A stretch of DNA of 64,000 bases from Lysobacter_K sp038248955 (GTDB lineage: Bacteria; Pseudomonadota; Gammaproteobacteria; Xanthomonadales; Xanthomonadaceae). The position numbers and the translations under genes are program-made. Where the stretch lies: positions 1 through 64,000 of the forward strand of contig JBBRWW010000001.1 in assembly GCA_038248955.1 (NCBI GenBank), in the 5' to 3' direction. Below are positions 7,680 to 16,412 of the stretch, in pieces. Below the pieces are notes generated by a model. That model made no database searches and was not told the DNA's origin. It saw only the letters and a list, made by a program, of their open reading frames with translations. The stretch's first letter is position 1. Every line of letters begins with the position of its first letter.

Positions 7680-8936
7680 ATGCAGCAAAAAAACGACGTG
7701 GTGATCATTGGTGCTGGAGTGATCGGGCTGGCCAGCGCCCTGGCGCTGCTGGATGCCGGCAGGGGCGTATGCGTGATCGACGCCGGCCGCATCGGCGGCG
7801 GCAGTTCGCACGGCAACTGCGGCACGATCACGCCCAGCCATGCACCGCCGCTGGCCGCGCCGGGCATGATCGCCAAGGCGCTGCGCTGGATGCTGACCCC
7901 CGACGCGCCCCTGTACGTGCCGCCGAGCTTCGACCCGGCGTTGTGGGGCTGGCTGTTCCGCGTCGCTGGCCGCTGCAACACGCGCCACTGGCATGCCGGC
8001 GCGCGCGCCAAGGCGGCGCTGCTCAACGACTCGCGTACCCGACTGGCGCAGTGGGTGCGCGACTACGACCTGGCGTGCGAGTTCAGCGAATCCGGACACG
8101 ATTATGTGTATCGCGACCCACGGGCATTCGCCCACGGCTGCGGCGAGATGGCGCTGTTGGCGGAACTGGGAGTGTCGGCCGAGGCGTTCGCCGCATCGGA
8201 CTACGAGGCCGGGGAACCCGCAGTGAAGCCAGGCGTCGCCGGCGCGATCCGCTTCGCCGGTGACGCCGCGTTGCGGCCTGATCGGTACGTCGCCGAGCTC
8301 GCACGCGCGGTGCGCGAGCGCGGCGGCGTCATCATTGAACACTGCGCATTGCTGGCGCTTGAAGGCGATGCGTCCGGCGTCGCCCTGCAGACGGCGCAGG
8401 GACCGATGCAGGCGCGTGACGCGGTGCTCGCACTGGGTGCATGGTCGCCACGACTGGCCGATGCGGTCGGCGTGCCGGCATTGCGGCGCGCGATGCAGCC
8501 GGGCAAGGGTTACTCGATCACCTACGCGCGGCCCGCGCTGGTGCCGAAGCGGCCGCTGGTGCTGCGCGAGCGCGCGGTCTGCGTGACCGCGTGGGACAGC
8601 GGGTTTCGCCTCGGCAGCACGATGGAATTCGCCGGGTTTGACGACCGCCTCAACCCCCGCCGGCTGGCGGCGCTTGAGCGCGGCGCGCGCGAGTACCTGC
8701 ACCAGCCGGTCGGTCCGCAGTTGCGCGAACAGTGGTTTGGCTGGCGGCCGATGAGCAGCGACGACATCCCGATCATTGGCCCGGCGCCCGGCCATCGCCA
8801 CCTGTGGCTGTCGACCGGGCACGGCATGATGGGCGTCGGCATGAGCAGCGGCAGTGGCCAACTGCTCGCCGACCTGGTCACCGGCCGGGCGCCGGCGGTC
8901 GACCCGACCCCCTACCGAATGGAGCGATTCAAGTGA
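7680..8936 (+). CDS. FAD-dependent D-amino-acid dehydrogenase-like oxidoreductase
   Basis: A 418-residue DAO-superfamily flavoprotein. The dinucleotide-binding motif DVVIIGAGVIGLASAL is at the N-terminus, GGGSSHGNCG follows as in DadA, and a C-terminal FAD segment (STGHGMMGVGMSSGSG) contacts the cofactor. DadA-type enzymes oxidise D-amino acids (or D-hydroxyproline) to 2-oxo or imino acids, passing electrons to the respiratory chain. A GTG at 7632 has a good Shine-Dalgarno sequence (GGGAGGG), but the intervening 16 codons have low third-position GC, unlike the gene body, so the ATG at 7680 is preferred. It probably forms an operon with gor 19 bases downstream. Confidence 0.75.
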   Translation: MQQKNDVVIIGAGVIGLASALALLDAGRGVCVIDAGRIGGGSSHGNCGTITPSHAPPLAAPGMIAKALRWMLTPDAPLYVPPSFDPALWGWLFRVAGRCNTRHWHAGARAKAALLNDSRTRLAQWVRDYDLACEFSESGHDYVYRDPRAFAHGCGEMALLAELGVSAEAFAASDYEAGEPAVKPGVAGAIRFAGDAALRPDRYVAELARAVRERGGVIIEHCALLALEGDASGVALQTAQGPMQARDAVLALGAWSPRLADAVGVPALRRAMQPGKGYSITYARPALVPKRPLVLRERAVCVTAWDSGFRLGSTMEFAGFDDRLNPRRLAALERGAREYLHQPVGPQLREQWFGWRPMSSDDIPIIGPAPGHRHLWLSTGHGMMGVGMSSGSGQLLADLVTGRAPAVDPTPYRMERFK

Positions 8937-8955
8937 CCCGAATGAAGCCAGTGGC

Positions 8956-10305
8956 ATGAGCAAGGACTTCGACCTGATCGTGATCGGTGGCGGATCCGGC
9001 GGCCTGGCCGGGGCGTTCCGCGCCGCCGAGCATGGCGCGCGCGTCGCGCTCCTGGAGCCCGGGGCGCTCGGTGGCACCTGCGTGAACGTCGGTTGCGTGC
9101 CGAAGAAGGCGATGTGGCTGGCGGCGGACGTCGCCCACAAGCTGCAGCTGGCGCAGGCGCTGGGCTTTCCGATCGGCGCGGCGGCGCTCGATTGGCCGAC
9201 CTTTATCGCCCACCGCCAGCGCTACATCGGCAACATCCACGAGAGCTACCGTAATCGCCTGGACGCCTCCGGCATCGCCTTGCTGCCGACGCGTGCCCAT
9301 TTCGTCGGCGCGCACACGGTCGAGTGCGACGGCGGCGTGCGCCTGAACGCGCCGCAGATCCTGATCGCCACCGGCGGCCATGCGGTGAAGCCGGACATTC
9401 CGGGCGCCGAACTGGGTGGCGACTCCGACGATTTCTTCGACTGGATCGCGGCGCCGGAGCGCGTGGCGATTGTCGGCGGCGGCTACATCTCGATCGAACT
9501 GGCCGGCATGTTGCAGGCGCTGGGTAGCCGGGTCGAGGTGTTCGTGCGCGGGCCGCGGTTACTGGACGGGTTTGAGGTGGAACTCACCGACCAGCTGACC
9601 GAGGACTACCGCCAGGCCGGCGTTCACTTCCACTTCGGCCATCGGCTCGCGGCCGCTGAAGCGGTGGGCGGGGGCGTTCGCCTGCACGCGGCTGACCACA
9701 CCGCCAGCGAGGTGTTCGACGCCTTGTTGTTCGCGACCGGGCGCCGCGCCAACACCGCATCGCTCGGTCTGGAGGCCGCCGGCATCACCACCGACATGCG
9801 CGGTTTTATCGTCGTCGATGCGCTGCACGCGACCAACGTCACCGGGGTGCATGCGGTCGGTGATGTAACCGCGAACCGCGCGCTGACGCCGGTCGCCATT
9901 GCGGCGGCGCGGCGGCTGATGGGGCGGTTGTTCGGGGGGCGCGGCAACGACGCGCTCGATCAGGACAACATCGCCACGGTGGTGTTCTCGCACCCGCCGA
10001 TCGCCACCGTCGGCCTGACCGAAGCCAAGGCCCGCGAACAGTTCGGCGATGACGTGCACGTGTACCGCAGTGGCTTCCGGCCGATGCTCAACGCGCTGGC
10101 CGACGTGCCGCAGCGCAGCCTGTTCAAGCTGGTATGCGTGGGCACGCAGCGCCGCGTGGTCGGCATCCACCTGCTCGGCGATGCTGCCGACGAGATCCTG
10201 CAGGGCTTCGCGGTGGCGCTGAGGCGCGGCATCACCCTCGACGACCTGCGCGACACGGTGGCGATCCACCCGACCAGCGCCGAGGAAATCGTGTTGATGC
10301 GGTGA
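8956..10305 (+). CDS. gor: Glutathione-disulfide reductase
   Basis: A 449-residue pyridine-nucleotide disulfide oxidoreductase. FAD motif GGGSGG lies at residues 11-16, and the redox-active disulfide GGTCVNVGCVPKK gives C42/C47. NAD(P) binding is in VAIVGGGYISIELAG, and the C-terminal dimer-interface active site HPTSAEE carries the catalytic histidine and glutamate. GCVPKK with HPTSAEE is typical of Gor rather than of lipoamide dehydrogenase. It reduces GSSG to GSH with NADPH in the cytoplasm. It lies 19 bases behind the DadA-like gene and is probably cotranscribed with it. Confidence 0.9.
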   Translation: MSKDFDLIVIGGGSGGLAGAFRAAEHGARVALLEPGALGGTCVNVGCVPKKAMWLAADVAHKLQLAQALGFPIGAAALDWPTFIAHRQRYIGNIHESYRNRLDASGIALLPTRAHFVGAHTVECDGGVRLNAPQILIATGGHAVKPDIPGAELGGDSDDFFDWIAAPERVAIVGGGYISIELAGMLQALGSRVEVFVRGPRLLDGFEVELTDQLTEDYRQAGVHFHFGHRLAAAEAVGGGVRLHAADHTASEVFDALLFATGRRANTASLGLEAAGITTDMRGFIVVDALHATNVTGVHAVGDVTANRALTPVAIAAARRLMGRLFGGRGNDALDQDNIATVVFSHPPIATVGLTEAKAREQFGDDVHVYRSGFRPMLNALADVPQRSLFKLVCVGTQRRVVGIHLLGDAADEILQGFAVALRRGITLDDLRDTVAIHPTSAEEIVLMR

Positions 10306-10412
10306 GCGTGAAAAGCGTTTTCGGGCGCGACGGATAGCTCCGCCGACGAATATCCAACACCCGATGCGCGGCCCCGGTGCGCCACGCTCCGGTGCCAGTC
10401 CATTGAGCGACA

Positions 10413-11204
10413 ATGGACGCCATGGACTCCTACAGCCTCCACCATGGCAGCGCGCCGCTGCTGGTCAGCCTGCCGCACGACGGCAGCGAGATACCGGCCG
10501 CGATCGCCGCGCGCATGACCGACGCCGCGCGCGCCGCGCCCGACACCGACTGGCACGTGGCGCGGCTGTACCGGTTCGCGCGCGATCTCGGCGCCTCCAT
10601 CCTGGTGCCGCGCTACTCGCGCTACGTGGTCGACCTCAACCGTCCGCCCGACGACACCTCGCTGTACCCCGGCCAGAACACCACCGGCCTGTGCCCGGCG
10701 GTGCAGTTCAACGGTGAGCCGGTCTACCTCGAGGGCGGCGCCCCGTCGAGCGAGGAAGTCGGCCGGCGCGTCGAGTGCTACTGGCGCCCATACCACGCCG
10801 CGCTGCGCGGCGAGCTCGACCGCCTGCGCGCCGCGCACGGCCGCGTGGTGCTGTGGGAGGGCCATTCGATCAAGGGCAGCGGGCTGCCGATGTTGTTCGA
10901 TGGTCGTCTGCCCGACTTCAACCTTGGCACCGCATCGGGCAGCAGTTGTGCGCCGGCGCTGCAGCGGCGGCTGGAGATGGTGCTTGCGGCGCAGTCCGAC
11001 TACGACTGGGTTGCCAACGGTCGCTTCAAGGGTGGCTACATCACGCGCCACTACGGCGAGCCCGCCGCCGGCATCGATGCGGTGCAGCTGGAGACCAGCC
11101 AGCGCATCTACATGGACGAAGCCACGTTCGGCTATGACGCGACCATGGCGGTCGGGGCGCAACGTGTCATCCGGGCAATGCTGGAAACGCTCCCGCTTCA
11201 CTGA
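10413..11204 (+). CDS. hutG: N-formylglutamate amidohydrolase (deformylase)
   Basis: A 263-residue protein of the N-formylglutamate amidohydrolase family. LLVSLPHDGSEIPA near the N-terminus carries the metal-binding HxG segment, followed by DTDWHVARLY, VDLNRPP, ENGEPVY-like YLEGG and a WEGHSIKG segment with further metal ligands. The enzyme releases formate from N-formyl-L-glutamate in the last step of one histidine-degradation route. No other hut genes are in the window, so it is either an isolated copy or serves another deformylation. Start ATG at 10413; a second in-frame ATG lies nine bases on. Confidence 0.82.
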   Translation: MDAMDSYSLHHGSAPLLVSLPHDGSEIPAAIAARMTDAARAAPDTDWHVARLYRFARDLGASILVPRYSRYVVDLNRPPDDTSLYPGQNTTGLCPAVQFNGEPVYLEGGAPSSEEVGRRVECYWRPYHAALRGELDRLRAAHGRVVLWEGHSIKGSGLPMLFDGRLPDFNLGTASGSSCAPALQRRLEMVLAAQSDYDWVANGRFKGGYITRHYGEPAAGIDAVQLETSQRIYMDEATFGYDATMAVGAQRVIRAMLETLPLH

Positions 11205-11234
11205 ACAGGCACGCCCTGCTCTCGCCAGCGGGGG

Positions 11235-11873
11235 TTACTTGCGTGCTTCGAGTTCCCACAGCAGGTAGCTGGGTTTCGCACTGGCGCGCTTGCCCCGCAG
11301 CCAGCGCGACCAGCGCCGCAGCCGGCGCGACAGGCGCTTCAGCGGCGGGTGGTTCCCGCTTGATCCCGGAATCGCGCTGTAGGCCTCGGCGCGTTCGACC
11401 CACGCCAGGCGAACGACGTCGAAGCGGCCCTCGAAACCATACATCCGGCCCTTGGGGTTCTCGCCGCAGAAGTAGCTGTGGCTTTCAGCGGTGATGAAAT
11501 TGACGTGGGTGGGATCAACGAACGCTTCCGCGTGCGGCCAGGCTGGCGTCAGTGCATACAATCGCCCGCCCGGCGCGAGCACGCGCCAGATGTCCTGCAT
11601 CAGGGCGACAAACGGGAAGATCGTGTCGCGACCGTCGGCGCTCGGAAAAATCCGCGGCACGTGTTCAAGGAAATCGTAGGCCGACACCGAACCGAAGCTG
11701 CCATCGGGGTAGGGGATCGGTTCAAGGGTGAGGTTGGCGCTGCGGTGCTCAAACGCCACGTCGCCGGCGGGCGGGCAGATGTCGATGCCGCACAGCTGGC
11801 CACGGCCGTAGGGGTTGCGCGGCACCGATCCACAGCCGAGGTCGAGGTGTCGATCGGGCAGGCTCATCGTCAT
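11235..11873 (-). CDS. SAM-dependent methyltransferase coupled to parE
   Basis: A 212-residue protein with a methyltransferase-11-like core. Motif I is HLDLGCGSVPRNPYG near the N-terminus, motif II is GIDICPP, then EPIPYPDGSFGSVSAYDFLEHVPR and MQDIWRVLAPGGRLY typical of the fold. The C-terminus is strongly basic (RRLRRWSRWLRGKR). The substrate is unknown. The start ATG at 11873 overlaps the parE stop (ATGA), so the protein is probably translated by coupling with topoisomerase IV subunit B; the ATG at 11867 is an alternative start. Confidence 0.8.
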   Translation of the reverse strand: MTMSLPDRHLDLGCGSVPRNPYGRGQLCGIDICPPAGDVAFEHRSANLTLEPIPYPDGSFGSVSAYDFLEHVPRIFPSADGRDTIFPFVALMQDIWRVLAPGGRLYALTPAWPHAEAFVDPTHVNFITAESHSYFCGENPKGRMYGFEGRFDVVRLAWVERAEAYSAIPGSSGNHPPLKRLSRRLRRWSRWLRGKRASAKPSYLLWELEARK

Positions 11874-13795
11874 ACCTCCAGCGTCGCCAGGTCGCCCTTT
11901 TCCTCCAGCCACGCCTTGCGGTCGCTCGCACGTTTCTTCGCCAGCAGCATGTCCATCAACGCGTGGGTCGAGACCCCGTCATCGTCCACGGTCAGCTGCA
12001 CCAGCCGGCGGGTGTCGGGATGCACGGTGGACTCGCGCAGCTGCGAGGGATTCATCTCGCCCAGTCCCTTGAACCGGGTGACGTTGACCGCGCCGGCCAT
12101 GCCCTTCTTGCGCTCGGCCTTCTCGCGCTCGATCTTCTCCAGCAGGATGCGTTTTTCTTCCTCGTCGAGCGCGTAGAACACCTGCTTGCCCACGTCGACG
12201 CGGAACAGCGGCGGCATCGCCACGAACACGTGGCCGGACGCGACCAGGGTCGGGAAATGCTTGAGGAACAGCGCCGTGAGCAGCGTGGCGATGTGCAGGC
12301 CGTCGGAGTCGGCGTCGGCGAGGATGATCACCTTGCCGTAGCGCAGGCCGCTGATGTCGTCCTTGCCAGGGTCGCAGCCGATCGCGACCGCGAGGTCGTG
12401 CACTTCCTGCGAGGCCAGCACGCTGCCGGAGGCGACTTCCCAGGTGTTGAGGATCTTGCCGCGCAATGGCAGGATCGCCTGGAAGTCCTTGTCGCGCGCC
12501 TGCCGCGCGCTGCCGCCGGCGGAATCGCCTTCCACCAGGAACAGTTCGGTGCGCGACAGGTCCTGCGAGCTGCAGTCGGCAAGCTTGCCCGGCAGGGCGG
12601 GGCCCTGGGTGATCTTCTTGCGGGTGATCTGCTTCTCGGTCTTGAGCCGCAGCGAGGCGCGCTCGATCGCCAGTTGGGCGATGCGCTCGCCCAGTTCGGT
12701 GTGCTGGTTGAGCCACAGCGAGAACGCATCGTGCGCGGCGCCCTCGACGAAGCCTGCGGCCTGGCGCGAGCTCAGGCGCTCCTTCGTCTGGCCGCTGAAC
12801 TGCGGGTCGGTCAGCTTGATGCTGAGCACGAACGCGACCCGGTCCCAGACGTCCTCCGGCGCCAGCTTGACGCCGCGCGGCAGCAGGTTGCGGAAGTCGC
12901 AGAATTCCCGCAGCGCGTCGGTGAAGCCGGTGCGCAGGCCGTTGACGTGGGTGCCGTGGGCCGCGGTCGGAATGAGATTCACGTAGCTTTCCTGGATCAG
13001 CTCCCCGTCCGGCGCCCACGCCACCGCCCAGTCGGCGGTCTCGGTGTTGAGTTCGCGCTTGCCGACGAACAGCTCCGGCGGCAGCAGCTCGCGGCCCTGC
13101 GGGTAGCCGGCCTGCAGCTCGCCGCGCAGGTAGTCGCGCAGCCCGTCCTCATAGAACCATTCCAGCTTCTCACCGCTGGCGACGTCATGCAGGCGAACGG
13201 TCAGGCCGGGGCACAGCACCGCCTTGGCGCGCAGCAGGTGCTTGAGCGCGCGCAGGTTGAACTTGGGCGTATCGAAGTATTTCGGGTCTGGCCAGAAGCG
13301 CAGCCGGGTACCGGTGTTCTTCTTGCCGACGGTGCCGACGATGTCGAGCTCGGAGGCGCGGTCGCCGTCGCGGAACGCCATCCGGTACTCGTTGCCGTCG
13401 CGCTTGATGAACAGCTCCACCTGGGTGGACAGCGCATTGACCACGCTGACGCCAACCCCGTGCAGGCCGCCGGAGAAGGTGTAGTTCTTGTTGCTGAACT
13501 TGCCGCCCGCGTGCAGGCGCGTGAGGATCAGCTCGACGCCGGGGATCTTCTCCTCCGGGTGGATGTCGACCGGCATGCCGCGGCCGTCGTCACTGACCTC
13601 GCAGCTGCCGTCGGCATGCATGGTGACGTCGATGGTGCGGGCGTGGCCGGCGAGTGCCTCGTCGACCGCGTTGTCGACGACTTCCTGGGCCAAGTGGTTC
13701 GGCCGAGTGGTGTCGGTGTACATGCCCGGGCGGCGCTTGACCGGATCCAGGCCGGAAAGGACTTCGATGTCTTCGGCGTTGTAGCGACTGCTCAT
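11870..13795 (-). CDS. parE: DNA topoisomerase IV subunit B
   Basis: A 641-residue type IIA topoisomerase ATPase subunit. The GHKL ATPase domain starts with YNAEDIEVLSGLDPVKRRPGMY and has the ATP-binding DNAVDEALAG, DDGRGMPVD and GGLHGVGVSVVNAL motifs. The TOPRIM domain contains LVEGDSAGGSARQ and LADADSDGLHI. The length suits ParE (about 630) rather than GyrB (about 800). With ParC it decatenates replicated chromosomes. The ATG at 13795 is preferred over the adjacent TTG at 13798. A methyltransferase gene overlaps its stop codon. Confidence 0.95.
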   Translation of the reverse strand: MSSRYNAEDIEVLSGLDPVKRRPGMYTDTTRPNHLAQEVVDNAVDEALAGHARTIDVTMHADGSCEVSDDGRGMPVDIHPEEKIPGVELILTRLHAGGKFSNKNYTFSGGLHGVGVSVVNALSTQVELFIKRDGNEYRMAFRDGDRASELDIVGTVGKKNTGTRLRFWPDPKYFDTPKFNLRALKHLLRAKAVLCPGLTVRLHDVASGEKLEWFYEDGLRDYLRGELQAGYPQGRELLPPELFVGKRELNTETADWAVAWAPDGELIQESYVNLIPTAAHGTHVNGLRTGFTDALREFCDFRNLLPRGVKLAPEDVWDRVAFVLSIKLTDPQFSGQTKERLSSRQAAGFVEGAAHDAFSLWLNQHTELGERIAQLAIERASLRLKTEKQITRKKITQGPALPGKLADCSSQDLSRTELFLVEGDSAGGSARQARDKDFQAILPLRGKILNTWEVASGSVLASQEVHDLAVAIGCDPGKDDISGLRYGKVIILADADSDGLHIATLLTALFLKHFPTLVASGHVFVAMPPLFRVDVGKQVFYALDEEEKRILLEKIEREKAERKKGMAGAVNVTRFKGLGEMNPSQLRESTVHPDTRRLVQLTVDDDGVSTHALMDMLLAKKRASDRKAWLEEKGDLATLEV

Positions 13796-14007
13796 CAATG
13801 GGGAGGGGCCGGGAGCGAAGCGGCGAGGATGGCAACGGCAGGCAGGGTGGTCAAGCCGTCGCGCCGCGCGCCCCTGTGGACTGACAGGTTAAATGCCCGT
13901 TATTCAGCTACGAGCACGGCAGCCGGGGCTAGGGTTCGGCCCGTCGTTGAGGGGAGCGGCCATTGCGATTCATTTCTCGATCCCCGAATTTCCCAGGAGA
14001 CACCTTC

Positions 14008-14400
14008 ATGACCATTCGCAGGCTGTTGTTACCCGCCCTGATCGCGGCTGCCTTCACCGCCCCGGCCGCCTTCGCCCAGGTGGATGTGGGCGCCCAAGGC
14101 GCCACCACTCTGGGTGCGCAGGCCGGCCCGGTGGGCACCCATGCCCAGGTCGGCATCGACGCCTCGGCGCAGTCCGGGGTCGTGCGTGACACGGTGGAGT
14201 CGGCCAAGGCCACCGGCGAGCAGGTGGGCGGCCAGGTCAAGGGCGTGGCGCGCGCCGGTGCCAAGGCCGCCGAAAATGCCAGTAACACGGCGGCCGACGC
14301 GGCATCGGGCAACGCCAACGCCGACGCCGACGCCAAGGCCAAAGTCGCGGGCAAGGCCCACGTCAATGATGCCGAGCCCGAAGAGGATGACGGCGACTAA
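14008..14400 (+). CDS. Small secreted alanine-rich protein
   Basis: A 130-residue protein with a clear signal peptide (MTIRRLLLPALIAAAF to AFA, about 22 residues) followed by a low-complexity A/G/D/N/K-rich mature region with helix-friendly repeats (AENASNTAADAASGNANADAD) and an acidic end (EPEEDDGD). It is probably periplasmic and disordered; no domain is recognised. The ATG at 14008 has an AGGAGA Shine-Dalgarno sequence about nine bases upstream; the in-frame extension from 13963 lacks one. A hairpin terminator directly follows. Confidence 0.75.
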   Translation: MTIRRLLLPALIAAAFTAPAAFAQVDVGAQGATTLGAQAGPVGTHAQVGIDASAQSGVVRDTVESAKATGEQVGGQVKGVARAGAKAAENASNTAADAASGNANADADAKAKVAGKAHVNDAEPEEDDGD

Positions 14401-14420
14401 TCAGGCTGCCTTGCAGGTCG

Positions 14421-14448
14421 CAACGCCCCGGTCAGCGCCGGGGCGTTG
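14421..14448 (+). terminator. Intrinsic terminator of the small secreted-protein gene
   Basis: A perfect 11-bp GC-rich stem (CAACGCCCCGG/CCGGGGCGTTG) with a six-base loop, 20 bases behind the stop at 14400. The T-tract is weak. It separates this gene from pyrG. Confidence 0.75.
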
Positions 14449-14610
14449 TCATTTGCGGGGCCGCGTATGGCTTGCGGCGCTCGCTAATTCGATCCCGGGT
14501 GGGCGTTTGGAGGCCGTCGCGCGACCCGGTCCACCCCCCCGCGAGCGCCGAAGCGGTCGCGGCCATCCCTTCCAGCCGCTAAACTACGGCTTTCCAGCGG
14601 CGGCAAATTC

Positions 14611-16275
14611 ATGACTCCCCTGATTTTCGTCACTGGCGGCGTGGTGTCCTCGCTCGGCAAGGGCATTGCCGCGGCCTCGCTGGCGGCCATCCTCGAAGCC
14701 CGTGGCCTGCGCGTGACGATGATGAAGCTCGACCCCTACATCAACGTCGATCCGGGCACGATGAGCCCGTTCCAGCACGGCGAGGTCTACGTCACCGACG
14801 ATGGCGCCGAGACCGACCTGGACCTGGGCCACTACGAGCGCTACGTGCGCACGCGCCTGAGCCGCAAGAACTCGGTGACCACTGGGCGCATCTACGAGAA
14901 CGTGATCCGCAAGGAGCGCCGCGGCGATTACCTTGGCGGCACGGTGCAGGTGATCCCGCACATCACCGACGAGATCAAGCGCTGCATCGTCGACGCCACG
15001 GCGGGCTTCGATGTCGGACTGGTGGAGATCGGTGGCACCGTCGGCGACATCGAGTCGCTGCCGTTCCTCGAGGCGATCCGCCAGATCCGCAGCGAACGCG
15101 GGCCGGAAGGCGCGTTGTTCATGCACCTCACGCTGGTGCCGTACATCGCCGCCGCCGGCGAGCTGAAGACCAAGCCGACCCAGCATTCGGTAAAGGAACT
15201 GCGCTCGATCGGCATCCAGCCCGACATCCTGCTGTGTCGTAGCGAGCAGCCATTGCCGGACAGCGATCGCCGCAAGATCGCGCTGTTCACCAACGTCTCC
15301 GAGCGCGCGGTGATCTCCGCCATCGACCTCGACAACATCTACAAATTGCCGACGTTCTTCCATGAGCAGGGCCTCGACGAGATCGTCCTGGACCGCCTGC
15401 ACCTCAAGGCCGGTCCGGCCGACCTGTCGGAATGGAACGCGGTGGTCGACGCCTGCGAACACCCGGTCGACGAGGTCACGATCGGCATCGTCGGCAAGTA
15501 CATCGACCACCAGGACGCCTACAAGTCGCTGGCCGAGGCGCTCAAGCATGGCGGCCTGCGCCAGCGCACCAAGGTCAACCTGAAGTGGCTCGAATCCAGT
15601 CAGGTCGAGGACCAGGGCATCGGCGCGCTGGCCGGCATCGACGGACTGCTGGTGCCGGGCGGCTTCGGCGATCGCGGCTTCGAGGGCAAGGTGCTCACTG
15701 CCCAATACGCGCGCGAATCCGGCGTGCCGTATTTCGGCATCTGCTACGGCATGCAGGCGGCCGTGGTGGATTACGCCCGCCACGTCGCCGGCCTCGAGGG
15801 CGCCAACAGTACCGAGAACGACAAGGCCACGCCCTACCCGGTGATCGGCCTGATCACCGAATGGCGCACCGCGTCGGGCGAAGTGGAGCGCCGCAACGAG
15901 GCCAGCGACCTCGGCGGCACCATGCGCCTGGGCCTGCAGGACCAGCGCCTCAAACCAGGTACGCTGGCGCGCGAGGTGTACGGCAAGGACGTGGTCGGCG
16001 AGCGCCACCGCCACCGCTACGAGTTCAACAACCGCTACCGCACCCAGCTCGAGGATGCCGGCCTGGTGATCAGCGCCAAGTCGATGGATGACCTGCTGGT
16101 GGAGATGGTCGAACTGCCGCGGTCGCAGCACCCGTGGTTCCTGGCCTGCCAAGCGCACCCGGAGTTCCTGTCGACCCCGCGCGACGGGCACCCGCTGTTC
16201 ATCGGCTTCGTGCGCGCGGCGCGCGAGCACAAGGCCCAGGCCGGTGGCCGGCTGTTGAAGGAAGTCACCGCATGA
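14611..16275 (+). CDS. pyrG: CTP synthase
   Basis: A 554-residue full-length CTP synthase. The N-terminal amidoligase domain begins with IFVTGGVVSSLGKGI (P-loop) and includes KLDPYINVDPGTMSPFQHGEV. The C-terminal class I glutamine amidotransferase domain has the oxyanion/catalytic segment FGICYGMQAA (nucleophile Cys) and HPEF carrying the catalytic His. It makes CTP from UTP, ATP and glutamine. A short frame overlaps its stop codon and leads into kdsA; the gene begins the pyrG-kdsA-eno-ftsB-ispD-ispF-truD run. Confidence 0.97.
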   Translation: MTPLIFVTGGVVSSLGKGIAAASLAAILEARGLRVTMMKLDPYINVDPGTMSPFQHGEVYVTDDGAETDLDLGHYERYVRTRLSRKNSVTTGRIYENVIRKERRGDYLGGTVQVIPHITDEIKRCIVDATAGFDVGLVEIGGTVGDIESLPFLEAIRQIRSERGPEGALFMHLTLVPYIAAAGELKTKPTQHSVKELRSIGIQPDILLCRSEQPLPDSDRRKIALFTNVSERAVISAIDLDNIYKLPTFFHEQGLDEIVLDRLHLKAGPADLSEWNAVVDACEHPVDEVTIGIVGKYIDHQDAYKSLAEALKHGGLRQRTKVNLKWLESSQVEDQGIGALAGIDGLLVPGGFGDRGFEGKVLTAQYARESGVPYFGICYGMQAAVVDYARHVAGLEGANSTENDKATPYPVIGLITEWRTASGEVERRNEASDLGGTMRLGLQDQRLKPGTLAREVYGKDVVGERHRHRYEFNNRYRTQLEDAGLVISAKSMDDLLVEMVELPRSQHPWFLACQAHPEFLSTPRDGHPLFIGFVRAAREHKAQAGGRLLKEVTA

Positions 16276-16412
16276 CCGGCCTACGTGGCAGCGGCGCAGG
16301 CTGGTACAGGCCATGGGTTCGAGCCGCTCTTGCCGACCTTGCTGCGCGCCCCTGCTCTGGCCCGGCTCGCCTTGACGAGGCGTGCCGCGCTGCTGCCGGG
16401 ATCGCCCGATGA
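16272..16412 (+). CDS. Possible 46-residue coupling ORF between pyrG and kdsA
   Basis: A short frame starts at an ATGA overlap with the pyrG stop and ends at an ATGA overlap with the kdsA start, so it fills the 133-base gap exactly. The product would be basic and alanine/arginine-rich, with W and P residues near the N-terminus. Third-position GC, about 65 percent by eye, is lower than in the neighbouring genes. It has no recognised family. It could be a real mini-gene, a translational bridge keeping ribosomes running into kdsA, or chance. Confidence 0.3.
   Translation: MTGLRGSGAGWYRPWVRAALADLAARPCSGPARLDEACRAAAGIAR

Noticed and set aside
7458..9140. An upstream extension of the M4 protease reading frame to 9140
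   Set aside because: It runs antisense through the DadA-like gene; the signal peptide fixes the real start at 7457.
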